Positions 9,719-19,464 of a stretch of DNA of 64,000 nt are shown piece after piece; the first letter of the stretch is position 1; each line of letters opens with the position of its first letter. This DNA comes from Comamonas badia DSM 17552 (lineage in GTDB: Bacteria > Pseudomonadota > Gammaproteobacteria > Burkholderiales > Burkholderiaceae_C). The notes under the pieces were generated by a model. That model did no database searches and was not told the DNA's origin. It saw only the letters and a list, made by a program, of their open reading frames with translations. Made by a program: the position numbers and the translations under genes. The DNA lies in NCBI RefSeq assembly GCF_000484635.1, contig NZ_AXVM01000006.1:248001-312000 (forward strand), read 5' to 3'.

Positions 9719-10975
9719 TCAGATGTCGAACAGCAGACGCGACGGATCTTCCAGCGCCTCTTTCATCGCCACCAGGCTCAGCACTGCCTCGCGTCCGTCG
9801 ATGATGCGGTGGTCGTAGCTCAGCGCCAGATAGTTCATCGGCCGGACCACGATCTGGCCGTTCTCCACCACCGCGCGGTCCTTGGTGGCGTGCACGCCCA
9901 GAATGGCCGACTGCGGCGGGTTGATGATGGGCGTGGAAAGCATGGAGCCGAAGGTGCCGCCGTTGGAGATCGAGAAGGTGCCGCCGGTCAGATCGTCCAA
10001 CCCCAGTTTCCCCTCGCGCGCCCTGGCGCCGAAATCGGCGATCTTCTTCTCGATGTCCGCAAAACCCATCTGGTCGGCGTTGCGCAGGATCGGCACCACC
10101 AGGCCGCGCGGGCTGCTGACAGCGATGCCGATGTCGAAATAGCCGTGGTAGACGATGTCGGTGCCGTCCACCGAGGCATTGACCGCCGGGAACTTCTTGA
10201 GCGCATGCACCGCCGCCTTCACGAAGAAGGACATGAAGCCGAGCTTCACGCCATGCTCCTTGGTGAACGCATCCTGGAACTTCTTGCGCAGCTCCATCAC
10301 CGGCGCCATGTTCACCTCGTTGAAGGTGGTCAGGATGGCGTTGGTGGCCTGCGACTGCAGCAGGCGCTCGGCCACGCGCGCGCGCAGGCGGCTCATGGCC
10401 ACGCGCTGCTCGGGGCGGTTGCCCAAGTCGGGCGCGGCGGGCGCGGCAACCTGCGGCAGCGCCTTGGTCGGCACGCCGGTCGGGATGACGGCCGTCGCCT
10501 TCACGCCACCCGCCACGGCGGCCAGGGCATCGCCCTTGGTCACGCGGCCATCACGCCCGGTGCCTGCCACGTTGGCGGCAGCCAGATTGTTTTCAGCAAG
10601 AATTTTTGCGGCGGCCGGCATCGCGACACCGGCCTTGCCACCTCCCGCAGCGGCTGGTGCCACAGGCGCTACTGCGGTGGGCGCGGCAGCAGCAGCAGCG
10701 GGCGCCGCCGCAGGCGCTGTCGCCCCTGCCACGGCCTCGGTATCGATCTTGGCGATCAGCTGGCTCGCGGTGACCGTGGCGCCATCAGGCTGCACGATCT
10801 CGCTGAGCACACCCGCGGCCGGCGCGGGGACTTCGAGCACGACCTTGTCGGTTTCGATCTCGATCAGGATTTCATCGGCGGCGACGGCTTCGCCGGCCTT
10901 TTTCTTCCACTGCAGCAAGGTGGCTTCTTCAACCGATTCGGACAACTCGGGGACTTTGACTTCAACGATGGACAT
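9719..10975 (-). CDS. sucB: 2-oxoglutarate dehydrogenase E2 (dihydrolipoyl succinyltransferase)
   Basis: 418 residues. The lipoyl domain has the modified Lys in [11 protein letters not shown] (about residue 44). An Ala/Pro-rich linker leads to a peripheral-subunit-binding domain ([13 protein letters not shown]) and a catalytic domain ending [13 protein letters not shown] with the catalytic His and Asp. It transfers succinyl groups to CoA in the TCA cycle. It lies between sucA and lpdA on the same strand. Confidence 0.96.
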   Translation of the reverse strand: MSIVEVKVPELSESVEEATLLQWKKKAGEAVAADEILIEIETDKVVLEVPAPAAGVLSEIVQPDGATVTASQLIAKIDTEAVAGATAPAAAPAAAAAAPTAVAPVAPAAAGGGKAGVAMPAAAKILAENNLAAANVAGTGRDGRVTKGDALAAVAGGVKATAVIPTGVPTKALPQVAAPAAPDLGNRPEQRVAMSRLRARVAERLLQSQATNAILTTFNEVNMAPVMELRKKFQDAFTKEHGVKLGFMSFFVKAAVHALKKFPAVNASVDGTDIVYHGYFDIGIAVSSPRGLVVPILRNADQMGFADIEKKIADFGARAREGKLGLDDLTGGTFSISNGGTFGSMLSTPIINPPQSAILGVHATKDRAVVENGQIVVRPMNYLALSYDHRIIDGREAVLSLVAMKEALEDPSRLLFDI

Positions 10976-10985
10976 TTTGGATTCC

Positions 10986-11006
10986 GTTAGGCGTTAGGCG
11001 TTAGGC
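10986..11006. repeat. GTTAGGC heptamer, three tandem copies, in the sucA-sucB spacer
   Basis: Three perfect 7-bp copies in a row, followed by the degenerate unit GTTGGAC. They occupy the 90-bp spacer just upstream of the sucB start and could vary in copy number by slippage. No known protein site is recognised. Confidence 0.75.
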
Positions 11007-11065
11007 GTTGGACGTCAGGCTTGGATTGGACGCAAAAAACCCAACCCACAGCGTTCAACGTCTGG

Positions 11066-13945
11066 TTATTTCGCGAGCACGAAGCCCTTGAGCTTGGCGA
11101 AGGCCGCCTCGACCAGGTTCTTCTGCTGCTCGGCGTGCAGATGGGCATAGCCCACGGCAGGCGAAGCCGATGCGGCGCGGCCGGCGTAGCCAAGCTTCTG
11201 CCCCGCGAGCATGTTTTCGTGAATGTTGTGCTGGATGAAGAACCAGGCGCCCTGGTTCTGCGGCTCGTCCTGGCACCAGACGATGTCGGCCGCCTTGCCA
11301 AAGCGCTTGAGCTCGGCCACGAACGCCTTGTGCGGGAAGGGATAGAGCTGCTCGATGCGGATGATGGCCACGTCATCGATGCCCTTTTCCGTGCGCTTTT
11401 TCACGAGGTCGTAGTAGACCTTGCCCGAACAGGCGATGATGCGCTTGACCTTGGCCGCGTTCTTCACCACCGCCTCGTCGCGCTCGCTGATCACGGTCTG
11501 GAAACCGCCGCCCGTGAACTCGGAGATGGGCGAACTCGCGTCCTTGGCGCGCAGCAGGCTCTTGGGCGTCATGATGATCAGAGGCTTCCTGATCGGGCGC
11601 ACCATCTGGCGGCGCAGCACGTGGAAGATCTGGCTGGCCGTCGTCGGCTGCACGATCTGCATGTTGGTGTCGGCCGCCAACTGCATGAAGCGCTCCAGGC
11701 GTGCCGAGGAGTGCTCCGGTCCCTGCCCCTCGTAGCCATGCGGCAGCATCAGCGCCATGCCGTTCACGCGGCCCCACTTCACCTCGCCCGAGGCGATGAA
11801 CTGGTCGATCACCACCTGCGCGCCATTGGCGAAATCGCCGAACTGCGCTTCCCATATCACCAGCGATCCCGGGTCATTGGAGGCGTAGCCGTATTCGAAC
11901 GCCAGCACCGCCTCTTCCGAAAGAATCGAATCAATGACGGTGAACGGCGCCTGGCCATCGCCCACGTTCTGCAGCGGAACGTAGGAGCCTTCGTCCCACT
12001 TTTCGCGCTTCTGGTCATGGATCACGGCGTGGCGATGGCTGAAGGTGCCGCGCCCGCTGTCCTCGCCCGACAGGCGGATCGGATAGCCCGAGGCGACGAG
12101 CGAGGCGAACGCCATGTGCTCGCCCATGCCCCAGTCCACCGGGTGCTCGCCGCGGCCCATGGCCGCGCGGTCGGCATACACCTTCTTGACCAGCATGTGC
12201 GGCGTGACGCCCTCCGGGATGGTGGTGATGCGCTCGGCCAGGCGTTTCCATTCCGTCAACGGAATGGCGGTGTCGGCGGTATCGGTCCAGTTCTTGCTCA
12301 GGTAGGGTGCCCAATCCACCGCGTACTTGCTCTTGAAGTTGGTCAGTACCGGATCGACCGTGTGCTTGCCATCGTCCATCGCCGTGCGATAGGCCTGCAC
12401 CATGTCGTCACCCAGCGTCGCGCCCATGCCCTGCGCAGCGAGCTTGTCGGCATAGAGCCTGCGCGTGCCCGGGTGCGCCGCGATCTTCTTGTACATCAGC
12501 GGCTGGGTGAGCATGGGCGTGTCCTGCTCGTTGTGGCCCAGCTTGCGGAAGCACACGATGTCCACCGCCACGTCGCGCGAAAACTCCATGCGGTATTCCA
12601 GCGCCAGTTCCATCGCCAGGCACACCGCTTCGGGGTCATCGGCATTCACGTGCAGCACCGGCGAATCGATCATTTTCATGATGTCGGTGCAGTACATGGT
12701 CGAGCGGCTGTCGCGCGGGTCGCTGGTGGTGAAGCCGATCTGGTTGTTGATGACGACATGCACCGTGCCGCCCGTCGAATAGCCGCGCGTCTCGGACAGC
12801 GCCAGGGTTTCCTGGTTCACGCCCTGCCCGGCGATGGCGGCGTCGCCATGCACCAGCACCGGCAGCACCTGCTTGCCCAGCGGGTCGCCGCGGCGGTCCA
12901 TGCGCGAGCGCACCGAGCCCTCGACCACCGGGTTGACGATTTCCAGATGCGAGGGATTGAATGCCAGCGACAGGTGCACCGGGCCGCCCGGGCTGGTCAC
13001 GTCGCTTGAAAAGCCCTGGTGGTATTTCACGTCGCCGGCCGGCAGGTCTTCCGGCGCGGTATGGTCAAACTCCGCAAACAGATCCTTGGGCATCTTGCCC
13101 AACGTGTTCACCAGCACGTTCAGGCGACCGCGGTGCGCCATGCCGATGACGATCTCCTGCACGCCCTTCTGGCCGGCGGACTGGATCAGGTGGTCGATGG
13201 CGGGAATGAAGGTCTCGCCGCCTTCGAGCGAAAACCGCTTTTGCCCGACGTATTTGGTGTGCAGAAAGCGCTCCAGGCCTTCGGCGGCCGTCAGACGCTC
13301 CAGGATGCGCTTTTTCTTGGCAGCGTCGTACTGCGGCTTGCTGCGCACGCTTTCAAGCTTCTGCTGCCACCAGCGCTTCTGGTGCTGGTCGGTCGCGTAC
13401 ATGAACTCCGCGCCCAGGGTGCCGCAATAGGTCTCGCGCAGCGCGTTGAGCAGTTCGCGCAGCGGCATGCTCTCCTTGCCGAAGAAGGTGTTGCTGGCAT
13501 TGAACACGGTCTCCTGATCGGCATCGGTGAAGCCGTAAAAGGACGGTTCGAGTTCTGGAATCGCCGGGCGCTCCTGGCGCTTGAGCGGGTCCAGGTCCGC
13601 CCAGCGCGCGCCGACGTTGCGGTACGCGGCGATGAGCTGCTGCACCGCCGTGCGCTTGCGCCCCATGTCGGAATCGGCGCCAAAAGCCACCACCACCTGC
13701 GTGCCGCCCTGCTTGGCGCGCTCGGCGAACGCATTGATGACCGGCTGGTGGGGCACGTCGCGCGCATCGCTGCCATCGACGGCGGGCACGTGCTGCAGCG
13801 CATCAAAATAGCCGCGCCATGAATCCGGCACGCTGCCGGGGTTGGTGAGATAGCTCTCGTACATCTCTTCGACATAGGGCGCGTTGCCGCCGAAGAGATA
13901 GGTATTGCCCTGAAAGGCTTGGTAGACGGATGTCGGTTCGCTCAT
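11066..13945 (-). CDS. sucA: 2-oxoglutarate dehydrogenase E1
   Basis: 959 residues, normal for SucA. The N-terminal segment AFQGNTYLFGGNAPYVEEMY is typical, and the thiamine-diphosphate core includes GMAHRGRLNVL and the GDAAIAGQGV segment (Mg/ThDP binding). It decarboxylates 2-oxoglutarate and passes the succinyl group to SucB lipoate. First gene of the sucA-sucB-lpdA unit. The start at 13945 (MSEPTSVYQAF) was chosen by homology; the frame stays open upstream to 14326 but without recognisable protein. Confidence 0.96.
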   Translation of the reverse strand: MSEPTSVYQAFQGNTYLFGGNAPYVEEMYESYLTNPGSVPDSWRGYFDALQHVPAVDGSDARDVPHQPVINAFAERAKQGGTQVVVAFGADSDMGRKRTAVQQLIAAYRNVGARWADLDPLKRQERPAIPELEPSFYGFTDADQETVFNASNTFFGKESMPLRELLNALRETYCGTLGAEFMYATDQHQKRWWQQKLESVRSKPQYDAAKKKRILERLTAAEGLERFLHTKYVGQKRFSLEGGETFIPAIDHLIQSAGQKGVQEIVIGMAHRGRLNVLVNTLGKMPKDLFAEFDHTAPEDLPAGDVKYHQGFSSDVTSPGGPVHLSLAFNPSHLEIVNPVVEGSVRSRMDRRGDPLGKQVLPVLVHGDAAIAGQGVNQETLALSETRGYSTGGTVHVVINNQIGFTTSDPRDSRSTMYCTDIMKMIDSPVLHVNADDPEAVCLAMELALEYRMEFSRDVAVDIVCFRKLGHNEQDTPMLTQPLMYKKIAAHPGTRRLYADKLAAQGMGATLGDDMVQAYRTAMDDGKHTVDPVLTNFKSKYAVDWAPYLSKNWTDTADTAIPLTEWKRLAERITTIPEGVTPHMLVKKVYADRAAMGRGEHPVDWGMGEHMAFASLVASGYPIRLSGEDSGRGTFSHRHAVIHDQKREKWDEGSYVPLQNVGDGQAPFTVIDSILSEEAVLAFEYGYASNDPGSLVIWEAQFGDFANGAQVVIDQFIASGEVKWGRVNGMALMLPHGYEGQGPEHSSARLERFMQLAADTNMQIVQPTTASQIFHVLRRQMVRPIRKPLIIMTPKSLLRAKDASSPISEFTGGGFQTVISERDEAVVKNAAKVKRIIACSGKVYYDLVKKRTEKGIDDVAIIRIEQLYPFPHKAFVAELKRFGKAADIVWCQDEPQNQGAWFFIQHNIHENMLAGQKLGYAGRAASASPAVGYAHLHAEQQKNLVEAAFAKLKGFVLAK

Positions 13946-14201
13946 GTCCCGCTGACCTTTGTCTCCCTGAAGGAAACGTGAGTTGGTTGGAAAACCTTCC
14001 GCGACACGGCTGTACCGGATGGCGGATGCGACTGTGGCTGGGGAAGGGCCTGATGTGCGGGGACTATTGTGCCACCGATCACCCGGTGCCCGCCGGGGCG
14101 CTGCACAAGCGGTGATTTGTGTAACTTTTTGCCGGTTCGCCGATTTTGTGTGAACAGCGCAGTCCAACGCTGCGTTGCATGGTGCGAAAGGACAGTGCTC
14201 C

Positions 14202-15206
14202 ATGAAAAAATCCACCCTCCTGGCCATGGCGGCAAGCCTGGCCCTGCTGTCTGGCTGCGTGGCCGTCCCCGCGACCACCGCCGCGACCGAAACCCCGTCA
14301 GGCACGACGACGGTGACCACCACCATCGCGCCGCCGGCACTGCCCGCGTACGAGCAGCCTGCGGCGCCCGGCCCCGGCTACCTCTGGACGCCCGGCTACT
14401 GGGCATGGGGCGATGCAGCGTACTACTGGGTGCCCGGCGTCTGGGTGCTGCCTCCGCGCGCGGGGGTCCTGTGGACACCCGGGTGGTGGGGCTGGTCCGG
14501 CGGCATCTACCGCTGGCATATCGGCTACTGGGGACCGACGATAGGCTTCTACGGCGGCATCAACTACGGCTTTGGCTACTTTGGCACCGGCTACGCCGGC
14601 GGCTACTGGCACGGCGACCAGTTCTATTACAACCGCACCGTCAACAACATCCACAACACCCGCATCACCAACGTGTATGTGGACAACAGCGTCACGCACA
14701 ACGGCACGACGGTCAACCGCGTGAGCTACAACGGCGGCAGCGGCGGAGCCACCCTGCAGCCCAATGCGATGGAAAAGACCGCGCTGCACCAGCCACATGC
14801 CGCTCCCACGGCAGCCCAGGTGCAGCAGCACACCATGGCCGTGCAGGAACGCGGCCAGCGCTACGACCCGGCAGGCCATGGGCCTGCCGTCTATGGGACC
14901 TCTCGCGTGAGCGAGCATCTTGCCGATCCGGCGGCGGTACGGGCAGCGGCGGTTCCGCACCCGCCCACGATCGTGCACCAGGAGGCAATGCCGGTCCATT
15001 CGCCCGCAGAACAGGTGCATGAGCGCGCGCAAAAGATGCCCGAACGTGCTGCCGCCGAGGCGCGTGAGACTGCACGTGAGACCGCACAAATGGAGCGTGA
15101 AAACATGCAGCCACGCCCTGCCGTGCGCGCGCCCCAACACGTCAAACCCGAACACCGCGTTCAGCGGCCACATCCGCACCATGAACGCGAACATGAAGAG
15201 CGCTAG
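14202..15206 (+). CDS. YXWGXW-motif lipoprotein, unknown function
   Basis: 334 residues. A lipoprotein signal ends LALLSGCVA. Residues about 55-130 are rich in Trp, Tyr and Gly with repeated motifs (YLWTPGYWAW, YYWVPGVW, WWGWSGGIYRWHIGYWG), the YXWGXW family. The C-terminal half is His-, Ala- and Glu-rich, of low complexity, and ends in a His/Glu/Arg-rich tail. Probably an outer-membrane or periplasmic lipoprotein; no function is established. Divergent from sucA. The start at ATG 14202 places the signal peptide at the N-terminus. Confidence 0.75.
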   Translation: MKKSTLLAMAASLALLSGCVAVPATTAATETPSGTTTVTTTIAPPALPAYEQPAAPGPGYLWTPGYWAWGDAAYYWVPGVWVLPPRAGVLWTPGWWGWSGGIYRWHIGYWGPTIGFYGGINYGFGYFGTGYAGGYWHGDQFYYNRTVNNIHNTRITNVYVDNSVTHNGTTVNRVSYNGGSGGATLQPNAMEKTALHQPHAAPTAAQVQQHTMAVQERGQRYDPAGHGPAVYGTSRVSEHLADPAAVRAAAVPHPPTIVHQEAMPVHSPAEQVHERAQKMPERAAAEARETARETAQMERENMQPRPAVRAPQHVKPEHRVQRPHPHHEREHEER

Positions 15207-15296
15207 CCGCGCTGGTCACCAACCGTGAGACGCCACCACCCTTGGGCACCGGCTGCGTGCCGAAGGGCAGGCGTCAAGGGGCTCCGTCAGGGACTT

Positions 15297-16236
15297 TCAG
15301 AATTTCCAGGCGTACTGCACACCCAGACCATACTGGCGCATGCGGATGGTCTCATTGCCTGCCGGCATGCCAAAACCGTTGAACATCGAGGGGCCCGTCA
15401 CCGAGCGGCTCGGCGCAATCGTCAGCGCGAACGTGAGCTCGGACTGCTGCGCCATCGCATAGGTCGCGCCCAAGGTGTAGTGCGTCGTCATCACGCCCGG
15501 CGCGACGATGTTGAATGAGACATCGTCGCTGCGGATCGGGTTCTGCCCAAGGTTCAGGCCCGCGCGCAGCTGCCATTGCGGCGTCGCCTGCCACTGCACG
15601 CCGATCTTGAAGACATTGATGTTTTTCCAGCCAAAACCCGACCCGTTGGCTGCGCCCAGCGGCACCACCGGCGGACCACTGGGGTTGCCGACCGACGCCA
15701 CGCCAGCGTAGTTGATCCTGGCATAGTCAAATGCGAGCGTCACCGCCGGTGTGGCGCGCAGATTGATCCCCATGGAATAGTTTTCAGGGATGTCAAACCG
15801 CCCGCCATCGGCAAACAAGCCCTGGTACTTGTCAAAGCGCGACATGCGTATCCTGGGCGAATACGAAACCCCCACGCTCACCCTGTCGGAAAGCTTGCCC
15901 AGATAGCCAATGCGCACGCCGACACCCGTACTCGTGCTGGTGCCGTTGTTGGTCACGCTGCCCGGCGCCCCGGTCATGTGCGGAAAGCCCGGTGCATTGT
16001 CAAACGGCTGCAGACCGTAGGCTTCAAACTGCTGCACCACCAAAAGCGGCGAAATACCGAACGCGTGGTTGTCGCTCGCTTTCCACGCCACCGTCGGGGC
16101 GATCATGAGCTGCATCAAATTCACGCCCAGCTTGCCGTTGCCGCACAGCATGTTTGCAGGCCCCGCGCCGCAGCTGATCTGCCCGCATGACCGCCAATGC
16201 GGTGAACGACAGACCGCAGGGGAAATGTTTCTTCAT
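15297..16236 (-). pseudogene. FadL/OmpP1-family outer-membrane transporter, internally deleted and frameshifted
   Basis: An ATG at 16236 opens a signal-peptide-like MKKHFPCGLSFTALAV. The reading frame then changes and continues as CGQISCGAGPANMLCGNGKLG and 280 further residues of a FadL-type beta-barrel, ending in QYGLGVQYAWKF with a C-terminal aromatic. Family members are about 400-450 residues, so roughly 120-150 codons are missing between the signal peptide and the GPAN(M/V)LCGNG motif, and the junction is out of frame. The remaining ORF from 16151 has no export signal. It is the last gene of the leftward sulfur cluster. A sequencing error cannot explain the missing length. Confidence 0.75.
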
Positions 16237-16284
16237 GGTGTTGCTTGCGATGCCAGGTTGCCGGTGGTGTCGTCGTGGGTAAAG

Positions 16285-16308
16285 AACACCCGCCCGATGG
16301 CGGGCGTT
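16285..16308 (-). terminator. hairpin after the sulfurtransferase gene
   Basis: On the minus strand, AACGCCCGCC and GGCGGGTGTT pair over 10 bp (one G-U) and are followed by CTTTA. It lies 22 bases beyond the sulfurtransferase stop and before the FadL remnant. The U-run is short. Confidence 0.5.
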
Positions 16309-16329
16309 GCCTGTCAGCTCCTGGATTGA

Positions 16330-17322
16330 CTATTTGGACCCAGCCACTGCGACCGTGGGCCGCTTTTCGACGCTCCATTCATGCATGGAGCCATCGTAGA
16401 GCTTGACATGCTTGTTACCCAGAATCTGCGTCATCACAAACCAGGTACCGGAGGCCTGGTGCCCGGTATTGCAGTAGGTGATGGCGGGAGCCTGACCATT
16501 GAGACCGCTCATCTCGAACATGTCCTTGTAGGCGGCGACAGAGCGCAGCTTTGAAGCATCATGCCCACCCGCCGTGGACATCAGGCCGGTGAACAGGTTT
16601 TTCGCACCAGCGATATGCCCTGGCGCGGTGACAGTGGGTGCCGCCACCGACAGCCCGAGATAGAACGGATCGCTGCGGGCATCGATCAACTGCACCGAGC
16701 CGCCTTTTTGCGCATTCACGACATCCTGCGAAGTGGCCGTGAATTCACCGCTGCGGTCACTGCGCGCCACCCAGTTGCCGGCGGCGGGCGCCACCGGAAC
16801 ATTGCCATACACATTGCCGGACGCGATCCAGCCCGCCGTGCCGCCGTTGAGCACGGCAATGTTGTCTTCCCCATAGACCTTGAATTGCCAGAACAGGCGT
16901 GAGGCATCGTTGAAATCCATGGGATCCATGCCCGCCGAAACGATGACGATGGGCTTGTCCGCCTGCACGCCCCAACTGCGCACCAGCTTTTCGAAGTCCG
17001 CCTTCTCCGGGATCATTCCCTTGAGCTTGACGCCGTTGATCGTCCTCTCGGTGCGCACCTTCTTGTTGTCCACCAGCGTCGCGCCACCGATATGTCCGCC
17101 CAGTTCCACGAGAAATTTCTGGCCGGATTTCTTGTCCACCTCAAACTGTGGTGCAGCGGTGAACGACTTGGCGTTGGGGCGCACATCCAGCACCGTCACC
17201 TCGTTGCGGTGCGCCGCCAGCCAGGCATCATCCACCACGGGGCCTGGCACGGTAAGCGCCAGAACGAAGGGCGACAAGCCCAAAAAAGCGGCTCCGGCCG
17301 CGACGCGGTTCAGTGTGTGCAT
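16330..17322 (-). CDS. periplasmic two-domain sulfurtransferase (rhodanese)
   Basis: 330 residues with a signal peptide (MHTLNRVAAGAAFLGLSPFVLA). Two rhodanese domains follow; the active Cys is in TYCNTGHQAS near residue 284. The first domain has VTVLDVRPN, and HIGGATLV and HIAGAKNLF mark the two halves. It should transfer sulfane sulfur, for example from thiosulfate, to an acceptor in the periplasm. AGGAGACT precedes the ATG at 17322, which decides the start over an upstream in-frame codon. It lies in one direction with two YeeE/YedE transporters and an NPC-repeat protein, suggesting sulfur handling. Confidence 0.88.
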   Translation of the reverse strand: MHTLNRVAAGAAFLGLSPFVLALTVPGPVVDDAWLAAHRNEVTVLDVRPNAKSFTAAPQFEVDKKSGQKFLVELGGHIGGATLVDNKKVRTERTINGVKLKGMIPEKADFEKLVRSWGVQADKPIVIVSAGMDPMDFNDASRLFWQFKVYGEDNIAVLNGGTAGWIASGNVYGNVPVAPAAGNWVARSDRSGEFTATSQDVVNAQKGGSVQLIDARSDPFYLGLSVAAPTVTAPGHIAGAKNLFTGLMSTAGGHDASKLRSVAAYKDMFEMSGLNGQAPAITYCNTGHQASGTWFVMTQILGNKHVKLYDGSMHEWSVEKRPTVAVAGSK

Positions 17323-17354
17323 GCAAGTCTCCTGATGAATCAACGACACGCAAA

Positions 17355-17978
17355 TCAAGAAGCCGCAGCCAGCGCGTCAGCCGGCCAACGGATGGAAAAG
17401 GATTGCCAGACGCTCACACTGCGATCGGCCAGCGCTTGCGCCTGCGTCAGGCCCTGGTGCGAACGGTGTTGCGCAAGCCGTGCATCACGCTGGTGCAGCA
17501 TCTGCGCCAGCGGCTGCCGATAAAGCGCAACCAGATCGCAAAGCCACAGCGCCAGCCCCGCCAGAGGGCCGTGCAGCCGCAATTCAAAGCACGACAGCCA
17601 GCGCACCAGCGTTGCCGCCGCATACCAGCGACCACCAGTGACCCACTGGTTGTTCGCCGTCCAGCCCAGCGGCATGCCGCGCGCATCCAGCACCAGAGCG
17701 CACAGATGCGTCAGCTGCCCGGCAGGGCTGCGGCGAAACAGGTGAACATGCCCCAGTTCTTTCCGCAGGGGTGCGTGGTCTGGCGCCACGGCTGCGTGGG
17801 CATGGAAATAGAACTGCCATCGGCCCGCGGCGTCCACGGCGTCATGGCGCGGGTAGTGCTGCCATGCATCCACCCTGGCGTGCCGACCGCTCAGCACCTG
17901 AATCCAGGTGCGCCCCCGGCGCGCGAGCTGCAGTTGCCGCGCCAGGGCGCTGCGGGCAGCCAGAGCCATGGTGGTCAT
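17355..17978 (-). CDS. hypothetical protein in the sulfur cluster
   Basis: 207 residues, not recognised with confidence. There is no signal peptide or membrane segment. The sequence is rich in Trp, His and Arg, with notable segments RHDAVDAAGRWQFYFHAH and LGWTANNQWVTGGRWYAA. It lies 10 bp after the NPC-repeat gene and 32 bp before the sulfurtransferase gene, so it is probably translated from the same transcript. A second ATG three codons downstream is an alternative start. The context points to periplasmic or cytoplasmic sulfur or metal metabolism, but no function can be read from the sequence. Confidence 0.65.
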   Translation of the reverse strand: MTTMALAARSALARQLQLARRGRTWIQVLSGRHARVDAWQHYPRHDAVDAAGRWQFYFHAHAAVAPDHAPLRKELGHVHLFRRSPAGQLTHLCALVLDARGMPLGWTANNQWVTGGRWYAAATLVRWLSCFELRLHGPLAGLALWLCDLVALYRQPLAQMLHQRDARLAQHRSHQGLTQAQALADRSVSVWQSFSIRWPADALAAAS

Positions 17979-17988
17979 GGTCCGCCTG

Positions 17989-18312
17989 TCAGTTGGCGGC
18001 GCAGGGATTGTTGCTTTTGCCCTTGCTCTTGCGCCGGCTGCTGACCCCGCAAGGATTGGCACTGCAGGGGTTGTCTGCGCGGCTGCGCTTGCCGCCTGCA
18101 GCGCAGGGGTTGTTGCCAGCCGGGCGCCTGTCGCCTGCGCTGCAGGGGTTTTCGCCGCGCATGCGCTTGCCGCTGGCCGCACAGGAATTGCTTGCGCCCG
18201 CTGCGGCCGTCCCCGCGGTGTCGGCCGCGTGCACCAGCGTGGCGACAGGCAGCGCCAGAGCCGCCACCGCGAGCGCGGCAGCCAGGGAATGGATTGAACG
18301 CCGTTGCGCCAT
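17989..18312 (-). CDS. exported Cys-rich protein with NPC repeats
   Basis: 107 residues. A signal peptide (SLAAALAVAALALPVATLVHA) is followed by a low-complexity mature part of about 75 residues with five NPC motifs and one NSC, spaced by basic Gly/Arg/Lys stretches (ENPCSA, NNPCAA, DNPCSANPCG, NNPCAA). The mature peptide has six cysteines and no recognisable fold, as expected of a metal- or sulfur-binding peptide. It lies between the YeeE/YedE pair and an unknown protein. Function is not known to me; the context suggests metal or persulfide binding in the periplasm. Confidence 0.7.
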   Translation of the reverse strand: MAQRRSIHSLAAALAVAALALPVATLVHAADTAGTAAAGASNSCAASGKRMRGENPCSAGDRRPAGNNPCAAGGKRSRADNPCSANPCGVSSRRKSKGKSNNPCAAN

Positions 18313-18343
18313 GGTGAGTTCCTCCGTCGATACAGGCCGATCG

Positions 18344-18904
18344 TCAAGCTTGCCCAACTGCCCGTGCACGGCGCTCGAACCAGCCACCCAATTGAAACAC
18401 CCCGAAAACAGCTGCCACCATGGCCGCCAGCACCAGCCATTCGGGCAGGCCCAGCAATTCAGGCAGACGGTCGCCGCGCGTGATTTCACCCGCGGTGGTC
18501 AGCGCATCCAGTTCGCCAAACAGGCCTGCAAACAGGAAGGTGCCGATGAACAGGCCGACGAAGAACACGATCGCATCCAGACGCCCCGTCATCAGACCGA
18601 CCGCCGAAGTGCCCGGGCAATACCCGCCAACGGCAAAACCCACGCCGATCAAGGCGCCGCCGGCCGCCATGGCCCAGAGGTAGGGCGCAGGCACAAAGAG
18701 GCTGGTGGCCTGAACGAAACCAACGCGCTCCAGCAGGTACAGACCCACCGCCGTGAAGACGATCGCACTGAACATCACTTTGAACACCGACCAGTCCGTC
18801 AGGCGAAACTGCGCCGTGAGCTTGCAGCTGCTGCCAAAACCGGCCCGCTCGAGCACGAAGCCAAAGCCCAGCCCCAGCGCAACTGCCACGATGGCATCGA
18901 TCAT
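18344..18904 (-). CDS. YeeE/YedE-family transporter, second half-size subunit
   Basis: 186 residues with about five hydrophobic segments. The family signatures GFGSSCKLTAQ and GGYCPGTSAVG carry conserved cysteines. YeeE/YedE (TsuA, PmpA/PmpB) proteins pass thiosulfate or other sulfur species across the inner membrane via cysteines. It overlaps the upstream partner by 4 bp (ATGA), which implies translational coupling and a two-subunit transporter corresponding to one full-length YeeE. Confidence 0.88.
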   Translation of the reverse strand: MIDAIVAVALGLGFGFVLERAGFGSSCKLTAQFRLTDWSVFKVMFSAIVFTAVGLYLLERVGFVQATSLFVPAPYLWAMAAGGALIGVGFAVGGYCPGTSAVGLMTGRLDAIVFFVGLFIGTFLFAGLFGELDALTTAGEITRGDRLPELLGLPEWLVLAAMVAAVFGVFQLGGWFERRARAVGQA

Positions 18905-19437
18905 TTGACACCTCCGCCGGTCAGGCGGGCTGCAACCAGCCCTGAGAGAAAAAAAGCCCCCAGAAACACAAAGCCAGCGACACCCAGCACCGCCGCACCG
19001 GACAGACCCACGCCACTGGTGCAACCCGCAGAAATGCGCGCCCCGAAGCCAGCGAAAATGCCACCTGCAAGTGCCTTGAGCAAACGCCCGATGGTGCCGG
19101 CATGCGCCGAGCCTTCAATGCGCCACGCCAAGCGGTGAGCGAGCCGCGCGGAGATGAAGGCTCCGGCGAACACCCCGAGCACCTGCCAGGTGATCCAGGA
19201 AGACATCACCGAGCCGTTTTCCACCATGGGGCCCAGGTAATCGTTGTTCACCGTCCACTTGGGCAGCACCTCGCCGCCAAGCCACGCGGTCAGCCGGGTG
19301 GTGAATCCGGTAGCGCCCAAGCCATGCCCGGTGATGAGGAAGGTCAGCAAAAGCACGATGCCCAGCGCCAGCCCAGCCAACCAGGCCGGCCAGTAAGCCT
19401 TGCTGCCCGGGGGTTCGCAAACAGTCGGGGATGCCAT
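18901..19437 (-). CDS. YeeE/YedE-family transporter, first half-size subunit
   Basis: 178 residues with four or five hydrophobic segments and the signature FGARISAGCTSGVGLSG, including the conserved Cys. First gene of the leftward sulfur cluster; its stop overlaps the next start by ATGA. The start at 19437 gives the short hydrophilic N-terminus usual for the family. The region upstream is AT-rich and probably carries the promoter. Confidence 0.88.
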   Translation of the reverse strand: MASPTVCEPPGSKAYWPAWLAGLALGIVLLLTFLITGHGLGATGFTTRLTAWLGGEVLPKWTVNNDYLGPMVENGSVMSSWITWQVLGVFAGAFISARLAHRLAWRIEGSAHAGTIGRLLKALAGGIFAGFGARISAGCTSGVGLSGAAVLGVAGFVFLGAFFLSGLVAARLTGGGVK

Positions 19438-19464
19438 CGGAACGACTCCTTCAAGGTTGCGTAG

